In this document: positions 35,799 to 44,700 of the stretch, piece after piece
How positions within the stretch are numbered: the stretch's first letter is position 1
Layout: the number at the start of each line of letters is the position of its first letter
NCBI RefSeq assembly: GCF_001887595.1
Contig: NZ_CP017480.1
Coordinates: 248,001-312,000, forward strand
Reading direction: 5' to 3'
DNA length: 64,000 bases
DNA from: Luteibacter rhizovicinus DSM 16549
GTDB lineage: Bacteria > Pseudomonadota > Gammaproteobacteria > Xanthomonadales > Rhodanobacteraceae
The notes under the pieces: model-generated
The model's database searches: none
What the model was told of the DNA's origin: nothing
Seen by the model: the letters and a program-made list of their open reading frames with translations, nothing else
Position numbers and translations under genes: made by a program

Positions 35799-36881
35799 AT
35801 GAGCACCCTACCCTGGCTACACCCCGACCGCGTCGCTCTCATCGAGAAGGCGCTGTCCGAGCGGATCATGATCCTCGACGGCGGCATGGGCACCATGCTG
35901 CAAGGCCACCAGCTGGATGAATCCGGCTACCGCGGCGACCGCTTCTCCGGCGGCCTCGACAGCCTTCACGAGCACCATCACGATCATCCGGGAGAGTGCG
36001 ACCTCAAGGGCAATAACGACCTGCTCCTGCTGACCCAGCCGGAGATCATCCGCGGCGTGCACATGGCCTATCTCGAGGCGGGCGCGGATTTCGTCGAGAC
36101 CAATACCTTCAACGCGACGCGCGTGAGCCAGGCCGACTACCACCTGGAGCACCTGGTGCCCGAGCTCAACCGCGAGGGCGCGCGCATCGCCCGCGAGGCC
36201 TGCGATGCGATGACGGCGCGTACACCCGACCGGCCACGCTTCGTCATCGGTGTGCTCGGCCCGACCAGCCGTACGGCGTCGATCTCGCCGGACGTGAACG
36301 ACCCGGGTTTCCGCAACATCAGCTTCGAAGCGCTTACGGCCAACTACATCGAGTCGGCGCGTGCGCTGATCGAAGGTGGTGCCGACACGATCATGGTCGA
36401 GACCATCTTCGACACCCTGAACGCCAAGGCCGCCCTGTTTGCGCTCACGGAACTGTTCGACGAGCTCGGCGCCCGCGTGCCGGTGATGATCTCCGGCACC
36501 ATCACCGATCGCTCGGGCCGCACGCTGTCCGGCCAGACCGCCGAAGCGTTCTTCTATTCGGTCGAGCACATCCGACCGCTATCGGTGGGCCTCAACTGCG
36601 CGCTCGGCGCGGAGGACCTGCGTCCTCATGTGCAGATGCTCTCGCGTATCGCCGGCAGCGCGGTCAGTACGCATCCGAACGCAGGCCTGCCGAACGCCTT
36701 CGGCGAGTACGACGAAACGCCCGAGGCCATGGCCGCGACGATCGCAAGCTTCGCTGCCGACGGCCTGCTCAACATCGTCGGTGGTTGTTGTGGCACCACG
36801 CCCGCTCATATCGCGGCGATTGCCGCCGCCGTGGCGCCCTACCCGCCGCGCGCACGCCTGGATGCCACGCAAGCCGCATGA
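35799..36881 (+). CDS. metH: Cobalamin-dependent methionine synthase, homocysteine-binding part (split MetH)
   Basis: A 360-residue protein equal to the N-terminal Hcy-binding module of MetH. '[14 protein letters not shown]', '[20 protein letters not shown]' and '[15 protein letters not shown]' are signatures. The zinc ligands are C267 ('GLNCALG') and C330-C331 ('GGCCGTTP'). Between residues 47 and 60 is a His-rich insertion, '[13 protein letters not shown]'. It activates homocysteine as thiolate for methyl transfer from the cobalamin part, which is encoded by the next gene with a 4-nt ATGA overlap. The two-gene arrangement is seen in Xanthomonadales; it is a real split, not a frameshift, since both parts have full domain boundaries. 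Confidence 0.95.
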   Translation: MSTLPWLHPDRVALIEKALSERIMILDGGMGTMLQGHQLDESGYRGDRFSGGLDSLHEHHHDHPGECDLKGNNDLLLLTQPEIIRGVHMAYLEAGADFVETNTFNATRVSQADYHLEHLVPELNREGARIAREACDAMTARTPDRPRFVIGVLGPTSRTASISPDVNDPGFRNISFEALTANYIESARALIEGGADTIMVETIFDTLNAKAALFALTELFDELGARVPVMISGTITDRSGRTLSGQTAEAFFYSVEHIRPLSVGLNCALGAEDLRPHVQMLSRIAGSAVSTHPNAGLPNAFGEYDETPEAMAATIASFAADGLLNIVGGCCGTTPAHIAAIAAAVAPYPPRARLDATQAA

Positions 36882-39580
36882 CCACTCTCCGACATACCCG
36901 CCTCTCCGGCCTCGAGCCGCTGATCCTCACGCCCGACCTGAATTTCATCAACGTCGGCGAGCGCACCAACGTCACCGGTTCGGCGCAGTTTCGCAAACTG
37001 ATCAAGGAAGGCCGCTACGAAGAAGCGGTGGATGTCGCACGCCAGCAGGTGGAAAACGGCGCGCAGATCATCGACATCAACATGGACGAGGGCCTGATCG
37101 ATTCCGAAGCGGCGATGACGCGCTTCGTCAATCTGATCTCCTCCGAGCCCGATATCGCGCGCGTGCCGATCATGGTCGACTCCTCCAAGTGGAGCGTGAT
37201 CGAGGCCGGCCTGCGCTGCATGCAGGGCAAGGGCATCGTCAATTCCATCTCGATGAAGGAAGGCGAGGCGCTCTTTCTCGAACACGCGCGCAAGGTACGC
37301 CAGTACGGCGCTGCCGTGGTCGTGATGGCCTTTGACGAAGTCGGGCAGGCGGATACGAAGGAGCGCAAGATCGAGATCTGCTCGCGCGCCTACGAGCTGC
37401 TGGTCAACGAGGTGAACTTCCCGCCGGAAGACATCATCTTCGACCCGAACATCTTCGCGATTGCCACGGGTATCGAAGAGCACAACAACTACGCCGTCGA
37501 CTTCATCGAAGCCACGCGCGAACTGAAAAAGCGTTTCCCGTCGTCGCACATCTCCGGTGGCGTATCCAACGTGTCGTTCTCGTTCCGCGGCAACAATCCC
37601 GTGCGCGAGGCGATCCATTCCGTGTTCCTCTACCACGCGATCGCGGCGGGCATGGACATGGGCATCGTCAATGCCGGCGGCCTGTCGATCTACGACGACC
37701 TCCCCGAAGAACTGCGCGAGCGCGTCGAGGACGTCGTGCTCAATCGCCGCGCCGACGGCACGGAGCGTCTCCTCGAGATCGCCGACAAATACAAGGGTGG
37801 CAAGGCCGAAGTCGCCGTCGAAACCGCCGCCTGGCGCGAGAAGCCGGTGATCGATCGACTGAGCCACGCACTCGTGCACGGCATCGACCAGTTCGTGGTC
37901 GAAGACACCGAAGAGCTGCGGCTGATTTCAAAGCGCCCCCTCGACGTCATCGAAGGTCCGTTGATGTCCGGTATGAACATCGTCGGCGACCTCTTCGGTG
38001 CCGGCAAGATGTTCCTGCCGCAGGTGGTGAAATCCGCCCGCGTGATGAAGAAGGCGGTCGCCCATCTGATTCCCTTCATCGAGGAGGAGAAGCGGATCTC
38101 CGGCGACAGCGCGAAGAACAACGGCAAGATCGTGTTGGCCACCGTCAAGGGTGACGTCCACGATATCGGCAAGAACATCGTCGGCGTGGTGCTCCAGTGC
38201 AACAACTTCGAGGTGTTCGACCTCGGTGTCATGGTGCCGGCGCAGAAGATCCTCGACACCGCCCGTGAAGTCGGTGCCGACATCATCGGTCTGTCCGGGC
38301 TGATCACTCCCTCGCTGGAGGAGATGAGCCAGGTCGCCCGCGAGATGCAGCGCCAGAACTTCCAGGTCCCGCTGATGATCGGCGGTGCGACGACATCGCG
38401 CGCGCATACGGCGCTGCGCATCGAGCCGCACTACAAGTCACCCACCGTTTGGGTCAAGGACGCCTCGCGCGCCGTTGGCGTCGCGCAGTCGCTGGTCAGC
38501 AAAGACCTTGTCGACGAGTTCATGATCAAGGTCCGCGCCGACTACGCCGAGGTGCGCGAGCGCCACAAGGGTCGCGGCACCGGCAAGCAACTCGTGCCGC
38601 TGGCCAAGGCTCGTGCGCAGCGCTATGCCGGCGACTGGCAGGCCTATGTCCCACCGACCCCGGCAAAACCCGGGATCACCGTGTTCGACGACTACGACCT
38701 GGCCGAGCTGCGTACCTACATCGACTGGTCACCGTTCTTCAATGCCTGGGAGCTGGCGGGCAAGTTCCCGGCCATCCTCACCGACGAGGTCGTCGGCACC
38801 CAGGCGACCGAGCTCTACAACGACGCCCAGGCCATGCTCGACACCCTCATCGCTGAGAAATGGCTCACCGCCAAGGGCGTGATCGGCTTCTGGCCGGCCG
38901 CGCAGAGCGGCGACGATATCGAGGTGTATGCCGAGACCGGCACGGCGAAGCGCAAGCCCGTGGCGACGCTGCGGCATCTGCGCCAGCAGGTGGACAAGCC
39001 CGTCGAACGCCCGGACTTCTGCCTGGCCGACTTCGTCGCCCCGAAGGACAGCGGCGTACAGGACTGGATCGGTGGCTTCGCCGTCACCGCCGGCATCGGC
39101 ATCGACGAGCACGTGGCCCGCTTCGAGGCCGGCCACGACGACTATTCGTCGATCCTGCTGAAGGCCCTCGCTGACCGCCTCGCGGAAGCCTTCGCCGAGC
39201 GGCTGCACGAACGCGTGCGCAAGGAGTTCTGGGGCTACCAGCCTGACGAGGCCCTGGACAACGACACCCTGATCGCGGAGGGCTACCGCGGCATCCGGCC
39301 GGCCCCCGGCTACCCGGCCTGCCCCGAGCACACCGAGAAAGGCACGCTGTTCGAGCTGCTGGATGCGACGTCACACACGACCGTCCAGCTCACCGAAGGC
39401 TTCGCCATGTACCCCACGGCGGCCGTCTCGGGCTGGTACTTCTCTCACCCGGACAGCCAGTATTTCGTGGTCGGCCGGCTTGGCCGCGAGCAGGTCGAGG
39501 ACTATGCCAGGCGCAAGGGCTGGGATCGCACCGAAGCCGAGCGCTGGCTGGCGCCTTACCTGGATTACGACCCGGATTGA
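36878..39580 (+). CDS. metH: Cobalamin-dependent methionine synthase, folate/B12/activation part (split MetH)
   Basis: A 900-residue protein with the other three MetH modules. Folate (pterin) domain: '[16 protein letters not shown]' and '[12 protein letters not shown]'. B12 cap and Rossmann domains: '[14 protein letters not shown]', with H428 as the cobalt ligand, and '[15 protein letters not shown]'. AdoMet-dependent reactivation domain: '[12 protein letters not shown]' near residue 806. It transfers methyl from methyl-tetrahydrofolate to homocysteine bound by the partner protein. The start ATG overlaps the stop of the first metH gene. The next gene is convergent. Confidence 0.97.
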   Translation: MTTLRHTRLSGLEPLILTPDLNFINVGERTNVTGSAQFRKLIKEGRYEEAVDVARQQVENGAQIIDINMDEGLIDSEAAMTRFVNLISSEPDIARVPIMVDSSKWSVIEAGLRCMQGKGIVNSISMKEGEALFLEHARKVRQYGAAVVVMAFDEVGQADTKERKIEICSRAYELLVNEVNFPPEDIIFDPNIFAIATGIEEHNNYAVDFIEATRELKKRFPSSHISGGVSNVSFSFRGNNPVREAIHSVFLYHAIAAGMDMGIVNAGGLSIYDDLPEELRERVEDVVLNRRADGTERLLEIADKYKGGKAEVAVETAAWREKPVIDRLSHALVHGIDQFVVEDTEELRLISKRPLDVIEGPLMSGMNIVGDLFGAGKMFLPQVVKSARVMKKAVAHLIPFIEEEKRISGDSAKNNGKIVLATVKGDVHDIGKNIVGVVLQCNNFEVFDLGVMVPAQKILDTAREVGADIIGLSGLITPSLEEMSQVAREMQRQNFQVPLMIGGATTSRAHTALRIEPHYKSPTVWVKDASRAVGVAQSLVSKDLVDEFMIKVRADYAEVRERHKGRGTGKQLVPLAKARAQRYAGDWQAYVPPTPAKPGITVFDDYDLAELRTYIDWSPFFNAWELAGKFPAILTDEVVGTQATELYNDAQAMLDTLIAEKWLTAKGVIGFWPAAQSGDDIEVYAETGTAKRKPVATLRHLRQQVDKPVERPDFCLADFVAPKDSGVQDWIGGFAVTAGIGIDEHVARFEAGHDDYSSILLKALADRLAEAFAERLHERVRKEFWGYQPDEALDNDTLIAEGYRGIRPAPGYPACPEHTEKGTLFELLDATSHTTVQLTEGFAMYPTAAVSGWYFSHPDSQYFVVGRLGREQVEDYARRKGWDRTEAERWLAPYLDYDPD

Positions 39581-39588
39581 CGACGGCC

Positions 39589-39626
39589 GGGCCGGGACCG
39601 GTCGCCACCCGGCGTGATCCCGGCCC
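39589..39626. other. GC-rich stem-loop between convergent genes
   Basis: GGGCCGGGA pairs with TCCCGGCCC across a 20-nt loop shortly after the second metH stop. There is no T-run, so it is not a canonical intrinsic terminator, but it may stall or protect transcript ends. Confidence 0.4.
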
Positions 39627-39649
39627 GACCGGATAGCGACCCGGCCCTA

Positions 39650-39982
39650 TCAAGTCTCTTCTGGGCCGCCGGGCCTGATCTCTTCCTTCTGGTTCCTGTG
39701 CTTCAGGTGTGCAAAGACGTTGTAGAACGACACGATCATCGGGAAGGCCGTCTGGATGATGCCGACCGAGTCGTTCTTGCCCCAGATGAAGTACGCCAGC
39801 GTGAGCACGCTGCCGCTGACCGACAGGTACCAGAAGGACATCGGCACCGTGACCTTCTTGTTCTTCTTCGTGGCGTAGAACTGGACGAACCAGCGCGCCG
39901 TGAACAGCAGGGTGCCGAGCAGGCCGATGATCTTCCACGGCGTCAGGACCAGCAGGTGGAGATTAGCGAGGGCTTCGTGCAT
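39650..39982 (-). CDS. LAB_N-domain membrane protein (lipid A biosynthesis N-terminal-like)
   Basis: A 110-residue protein with three hydrophobic helices. 'PWKIIGLLGTLLFTARWFVQFYATKKNKKVTVPMSFWYLSV' (in parts) matches the LAB_N domain (PF07578), the module sometimes found with lipid A disaccharide synthase or glycosyltransferases. On its own it is often encoded beside lipid-linked sugar transferases, but no such gene lies here. The role is unknown; an inner-membrane position is expected. Confidence 0.82.
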   Translation of the reverse strand: MHEALANLHLLVLTPWKIIGLLGTLLFTARWFVQFYATKKNKKVTVPMSFWYLSVSGSVLTLAYFIWGKNDSVGIIQTAFPMIVSFYNVFAHLKHRNQKEEIRPGGPEET

Positions 39983-40080
39983 GGCGGTATCCAGTGGGTC
40001 AGCCGGCGCATTGTACCGACGCGACCTTGCCTGAGCCTTAAAAACGAAAACCCGGCCTAGAGCCGGGTTTTAAGTTTTAT

Positions 40081-40127
40081 TGGTGGGCGGTACAAGGATC
40101 GAACTTGTGACACCTGCCGTGTGAAGG
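40081..40127 (-). pseudogene. tRNA-Val 3'-half copy 4 (distal)
   Basis: These 47 nt are identical to the anticodon loop, T-arm, acceptor 3' strand and CCA of the tRNA at 40549-40623. The 5' half is replaced by unrelated spacer, so no cloverleaf can form. Confidence 0.93.
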
Positions 40128-40197
40128 TTCGCTGCTACACGCACGCTCCCCGCCAGACACAGAAAACCCGGCCTAGAGCCGGGTTTTAAGTTTTTAT

Positions 40198-40244
40198 TGG
40201 TGGGCGGTACAAGGATCGAACTTGTGACACCTGCCGTGTGAAGG
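40198..40244 (-). pseudogene. tRNA-Val 3'-half copy 3
   Basis: Identical to the corresponding 47 nt of the tRNA-Val gene, with CCA; it is followed on the minus strand by its own terminator at 40163-40187. Confidence 0.93.
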
Positions 40245-40314
40245 TTCGCTGCTACACGCACGCTCCCCGCCAGACACAGAAAACCCGGCCTAGAGCCGGG
40301 TTTTAAGTTTTTAT

Positions 40315-40361
40315 TGGTGGGCGGTACAAGGATCGAACTTGTGACACCTGCCGTGTGAAGG
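40315..40361 (-). pseudogene. tRNA-Val 3'-half copy 2
   Basis: Identical to the corresponding 47 nt of the tRNA-Val gene, with CCA; it is followed on the minus strand by its own terminator at 40280-40304. Confidence 0.93.
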
Positions 40362-40431
40362 TTCGCTGCTACACGCACGCTCCCCGCCAGACACAGAAAA
40401 CCCGGCCTAGAGCCGGGTTTTAAGTTTTTAT

Positions 40432-40478
40432 TGGTGGGCGGTACAAGGATCGAACTTGTGACACCTGCCGTGCGAAGG
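40432..40478 (-). pseudogene. tRNA-Val 3'-half copy 1 (proximal, one substitution)
   Basis: Same 47-nt segment with a single change in the anticodon (CAC to CGC in the tRNA sense); it is followed on the minus strand by its terminator at 40397-40421. Confidence 0.93.
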
Positions 40479-40513
40479 TTCGCTGCTACACGCACGCTCC
40501 CCGCCAGACACAG

Positions 40514-40538
40514 AAAACCCGGCCTAGAGCCGGGTTTT
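40514..40538 (-). terminator. Terminator of tRNA-Val
   Basis: AAAACCCGGC-CTAGA-GCCGGGTTTT, 10 bp past the encoded CCA. The same hairpin recurs once per 117-bp unit downstream, so readthrough meets five terminators in series. Confidence 0.93.
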
Positions 40539-40548
40539 AAGTTTTTAT

Positions 40549-40623
40549 TGGTGGGCGGTACAAGGATCGAACTTGTGACACCTGCCGTGTGAAGGCAGTG
40601 CTCTACCGCTGAGCTAACCGCCC
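40549..40623 (-). tRNA. tRNA-Val (anticodon CAC)
   Basis: Complete cloverleaf on the minus strand: acceptor GGGCGGT with ACCGCCC, D-stem GCTC/GAGC, anticodon stem CTGCC/GGCAG with loop TTCACAC, T-arm ACAAG-TTCGATC-CTTGT, and encoded CCA. Bases 34-36 are CAC, which reads GUG. This is the intact parent of the tandem 3'-half copies downstream. Confidence 0.97.
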
Positions 40624-40674
40624 ATCGAGCGCGGCATTCTAAGGTGGAAGCCCTCTGCCGTCAATGCCCGTCGA

Positions 40675-41313
40675 TCAAAGCAGGCACGACGAGGTCAACG
40701 GCAACGGCGTGACCGTCAGCGAGCCGGACTGGCGAAGCACCAGGAGCGACCCCTGCTTGCCCGGCTCGTTGGTGCCCAGCTGGTCGGTCGAGTCGCTCAC
40801 GTTCGCACGCGAGCATGCGACGAAATTCAGCCCGGTCCGCCCCGCCGAAGCGACGAACTGCCCCGTCTGGTTGAACGTGAAGACGTTGACGTCCGTCGCG
40901 CGAAGCGACACGCCCTTGAGCTGCGGGTTATACCGCAGGATCGTCATGTTGGAACTGCCGGCCTTATACGCCTGGTCGGCACCGGCCGAGCTCACGTCGT
41001 ACGAGTACACGATCCAACCGGCGTCGTAGTCGTGGGCGGAGCCGGTCGGGAGATCGCATTGCGTCCCGGACGTGCTGCGACAGATCGACACGAAGCGATG
41101 CTCGCTCGATGCCGCTCCGCGTGCGTATTGCAGGTCCGTGCTGAGCGCGTTGACCGCCGCAACCACATTGCTCCGGTTCATCACCCCACGAAAGTTCGGG
41201 ACGGCAATAGCCATGAGGACGGCGAGGACGAGGACCGTCACCATCAACTCGACCATCGACAGGCCCGCCATGTGCGTGCGCTTACCCATCATCCTTCCCC
41301 CCGTACGGACCAT
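40675..41313 (-). CDS. fimT: GspH/FimT-type minor pseudopilin
   Basis: About 212 residues. The type III signal sequence is 'HMAG' before 'LSMVELMVTVLVLAVLMAIAVPNF', to be cut after Gly by prepilin peptidase; the body has the GspH/FimT form ('NALSTDLQYARGAASSEHRFVSIC' in parts, two cysteine pairs). The ATG at 41313 overlaps the pilE stop (TGATG), implying coupling; ATGs at 41292 and 41289 next to GGAAGG are alternatives. It is the last gene of the minor-pilin operon and is likely to prime or cap type IV pilus assembly. Confidence 0.85.
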   Translation of the reverse strand: MVRTGGRMMGKRTHMAGLSMVELMVTVLVLAVLMAIAVPNFRGVMNRSNVVAAVNALSTDLQYARGAASSEHRFVSICRSTSGTQCDLPTGSAHDYDAGWIVYSYDVSSAGADQAYKAGSSNMTILRYNPQLKGVSLRATDVNVFTFNQTGQFVASAGRTGLNFVACSRANVSDSTDQLGTNEPGKQGSLLVLRQSGSLTVTPLPLTSSCLL

Positions 41314-41750
41314 CACCAGCAGCGCCCGTTGCTGTTCGCTGCGGTGTCGGTGGCTGCCGGCAGCTTCACACCCTGCGAATTGATACTCAGATCGCCACAG
41401 ACGTCCTTGGCCTGGGAATTGCCAGCCACTCTCACCGCCGTGGCGGTGTAGTCCTTGGTGATGTCCGTCTTCGTGATCTTGACGGTGTAGTAGCCCTTCT
41501 CCGAGGTCGCACTGCCGAGCTTCAGGTCGCCGGTGACCGGATCGTCCCCGTACTTGTTGAACGTAGCGTAGTAACGCTCCTGCGCATTAGCTACGCGCAT
41601 CAGCAGTTCCTGGCCATCGGCGCGACGCGCACGGTAGGCATAGCGACCGTACGAGGTGACCGCGATCATGGCGAGCACGCCCATCACCAGCACCACGATC
41701 ATCAGCTCGAGCAGAGTAAAGCCGCGTGTCCGGCGGATGTTACTGATCAT
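41313..41750 (-). CDS. pilE: Type IV minor pilin PilE
   Basis: A 145-residue prepilin: leader 'MISNIRRTRG' then 'FTLLELMIVVLVMGVLAMIAVTSYGRY', with the conserved Glu at mature position 5. 'QELLMRVANAQERYYATFNKYG' and the C-terminal cysteine pair enclosing the D-region fit PilE. The start at 41750 has GGAG upstream and overlaps the end of pilY1 by 11 bp. It belongs to the tip/priming complex of type IV pili rather than being the major subunit. Confidence 0.92.
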   Translation of the reverse strand: MISNIRRTRGFTLLELMIVVLVMGVLAMIAVTSYGRYAYRARRADGQELLMRVANAQERYYATFNKYGDDPVTGDLKLGSATSEKGYYTVKITKTDITKDYTATAVRVAGNSQAKDVCGDLSINSQGVKLPAATDTAANSNGRCW

Positions 41751-44700
41751 TGAGAATTCTCCAGGAACGGCGGCGCCAGATCGGCGAACCCACCGAGAAT
41801 GCCGCACTGCTGCCGGTCACCGTTACGCCCGGCACGATCACGTTACCGCCACCCAGCCCCGTTGCCGCCGGCAAGCCACCTGTGGCTGGCGGATTGTCGA
41901 CGCGCGAGCCCGCCACCGTGAAGGGCGAGTCAGCGCCGTAGGAGCCGCCGCTGACGCCGGCACCTGCTCCACCCGTCGACGAATCGACCACCATGATGGC
42001 GCCCGCGCGACCTGGGTTGCACGGATCGGGCGAGGTGGGAATCAGCGTCGTGATGATCGCGCGATTGGTGTTGAAAAGTGCCGTCGGCGTTACCACGACC
42101 TTCTCTCCGCCATTGACCCCATTGAGTATGAGGTCGAAGTACCAACCACCCGGCTTGGCGTCCGTCGGTGCCGGGTTGGTCGTGAGACCACGTACGCCCG
42201 TCGAGGTCTGATCCATGATCTGCTGGACGAGCTTGTCCTTCGTCCACGGCAGGCCGGTCTTGACGGTCTTCCCGAGGTCACGGATGCCGTAAACCGACTG
42301 AGTCGCGGCACCGGTCGACGTCCGATCGTCGTCGCCAAGGAACTTGCCCGTGCCGAACACGACCATGAAGTTCTGCGAGTTCGGATCCGGGAACAGACGC
42401 GGCATCACCGTGATCGGTTGCGTCCCCTCGGTACCGGCATCAGGCTTGTAGACCAGGTCGACCGTAGTCAGGTCATTCAGATTGAAGCGCCAGAGGTTGC
42501 CGACGAGATCGCCAGCGAAGGCGACATCGTCGATCTGATCGTTGTCATAGTCGCCAAGCACCGGCGAGGAAAGGCCATAGCTCGTGATGGTCTGATTGCC
42601 ATAGCTGGCCGGTGTCTTGAGTTCCTTGATCAACGCGCCAGTCTGCGCATCCAGGATGAACAGCGAGCTGACCGTATTCGCAGCCGCAGGCGCTCCATAC
42701 GCGGGATCCGTACTGTCCGTCGGGAAGTAGCCAGCAGGCACCAGAACGACCCACTTGCCATTCGAGAGACGGCCAATGTTCGGCTGCCCGAAGGTGTAGC
42801 CAAGGTTGGCGCCGTTCGTCGAGTCCGAATTGAATTCCCAGAGAACTTTCTTCGATGCTCCGGGCGCGTCGGTCACACCCGATTTGGTGACGTCGAGCGC
42901 ATAGATGCCACGACCGCCGTAACGAAGACCGCCGACCAGGATGGTGTGCCAGCCAACGGCCGACTTGGCGTTCTGGCTGAAATAGACATCGCGGATGACC
43001 GGCGTGGAGTCAACCGTCGGGCGGTAGAGGAAGCCGTCCTTCTGCGAGAAGAACCAGAGCTTGCGATACACCGCATCCGGAACGTACGCCCAGAGCTCCC
43101 GACCGGCCGTGGTGGACTTTGCCGAGGGCTGGGCATCGAACGCATGCAACATACCGTCGTTCGCCGCTACATAGAGGGTCGGCATACGATTGAGGTTTGC
43201 TGCAACGAACGCCGAGTAGCTCTTGGTCGGGTCAGGAGTACTCCCGTTGTATGCCGCGGTTTCCGGCGACTGCGTATTCGGCGTGGCCGGGTTCGGCGGG
43301 AAGAAGTCGCGGTAGCCGCTGGACGGATACGCCACATACACCGGCTGAGCGTTGACCACGGCACCAAGCAGCTTGCCACGCGTGCGCAGGAGGCTACCCT
43401 CATCCGTCGTGCTGCCCCGGACCCAGTTCACACGGTTGACACCCTTGCTGTCGCTCACGTAGGTCGTAAGGCTGCCATCCTTGGAATCCATGATCTTCGC
43501 CTGGCTCGTGGTCAGGTTGGTGTAGAGGAATTCCACACCGTTGCCTTCCCCAGGGCCAGCACTGGTAACGATCACGCGGTCGGTTCGCTTTGCAAGAAAC
43601 CCAGCGGCTTCCCAATCAGCCGTACCGCGGGCACCCGTCGCCGTCAGCGGGTACGCCGTCAGCGTGCCCGTCCAGTCGGCAGAGGAGAAGTTGGGCACAT
43701 ACGTCATCGCATTCGGGCCAAGCACGCCATCGCTCAACGCGGGGGATACCGCACTCGAGGAGGCAGAAATCACCGAGTTGATGATATTCACCAGACTGGT
43801 AACCAGGCTGGACGGATCGGACGCATTGAAGAATCCACCGCGGCTATTGATCGCTGCATGCCAGGTGTCATCCACGCCTTCGGGCGCGTTGTTCACCGGC
43901 CGTGGCCACGCCTTCGTTCCCGCCAGGAGTGCTGGATAGTCGTCCGGGTATTGCAGCGTACCGGCCACGCCGAGGGTGACGAAGAACTGCGACACGTGCT
44001 GCCACGTCGCGGGATCGTTCACCGGGTTCCAATACACCGTGTTGTTCGCACCCGGATCGGTCGGCTCGACCGGGGTGGACGCCGTCAGATCCTTCCAGTA
44101 AGGCTTCACGCCGTTGGCCAGGTCGGGCTGGAGGTCGGTGGACCAGTAGTACCAGGCAATGTTGGCCATGGACGAGGCGTAAATTGTCCCAGCGACATTG
44201 CCATAGATTTTCGAGAAGCTATCGGTCGGCGAATAGCTCCGATTATCCGGCAGCGTCTGCGCCGTCTGCGAATTGATGCCGTCCATCCCCACCGCTTTAT
44301 TAGCGCCCGTCTTGGGCAAGGTGGGGTCGACAACCTTACTGCCTACGGTGTCATTCCAGTAGCCGTCTGTTACCAGCATATGGAAGTTCTTGCGACAGAC
44401 GAGATCGGCGGAATCGGACGTCGTCAGTCCGTTCCAGTAGGGATCGAACGCCTTGACCGTCGCATCAGCTGATTTCGGCACCAGCGGCTGACGGAAGACC
44501 TCGCCTGCACGGATGGTGGCGCCACGCGATGGCGTACTGTTGCCACCTACGACCTGGAGCATCCACTTGTAGAAGCTGGCGCGGACCGCGGAATTGAGGT
44601 CACCAATATCCTGCAGGGCAGCGGCGCCGTTGAACTGTACGTCGTAGTTAGTGGGCGTCTTGCTTGTGCTGGTTGCATTCGCCATGTTCTGCCAGGCGAT

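Larger units (their letters stand above)
40070..40495 (-). other. Repeat-born open frame of 39-residue units
   Basis: Because 117 is divisible by three, one minus-strand frame stays open through the array, giving about 141 residues of a 39-residue repeat ('VRVAANLHTAGVTSSILVPP' and so on), from GTG 40495 to a TAA created by the lost T in the last unit. GGGGAG lies almost against the GTG. It is probably a by-product of the tandem repeat, not a gene. Confidence 0.2.
40047..40548 (-). repeat. 117-bp tandem array of tRNA-Val 3' half plus terminator
   Basis: Downstream of tRNA-Val on the minus strand the sequence repeats four more times with a 117-bp period (the last spacer is 1 bp shorter). Each unit has a 35-nt spacer, the 47 nt of the tRNA 3' half including CCA, and an intrinsic terminator with the loop CTAGA. 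Terminators lie at 40047-40071, 40163-40187, 40280-40304, 40397-40421 and 40514-40538. Units are identical except for one base in the tRNA-proximal half-copy and the missing T. Confidence 0.97.

Noticed and set aside
36860..36900. Frameshift breaking a single-chain metH
   Set aside because: The first part ends cleanly after its domain and the second starts with its own ATG at a domain boundary; split metH is normal in Xanthomonadales.
40047..40548. CRISPR array
   Set aside because: Units are identical end to end with no variable spacers, and are made of a tRNA half and a terminator.
40081..40623. Attachment-site scars of integrative elements at tRNA-Val
   Set aside because: Partial tRNA 3' ends are typical att sites, but four equal tandem copies with no integrase or cargo between them fit local duplication better.
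41656..44472. A 938-codon plus-strand open frame opposite pilY1
   Set aside because: Arg-rich product, opposite a gene with signal peptide, MIDAS and calcium motifs.
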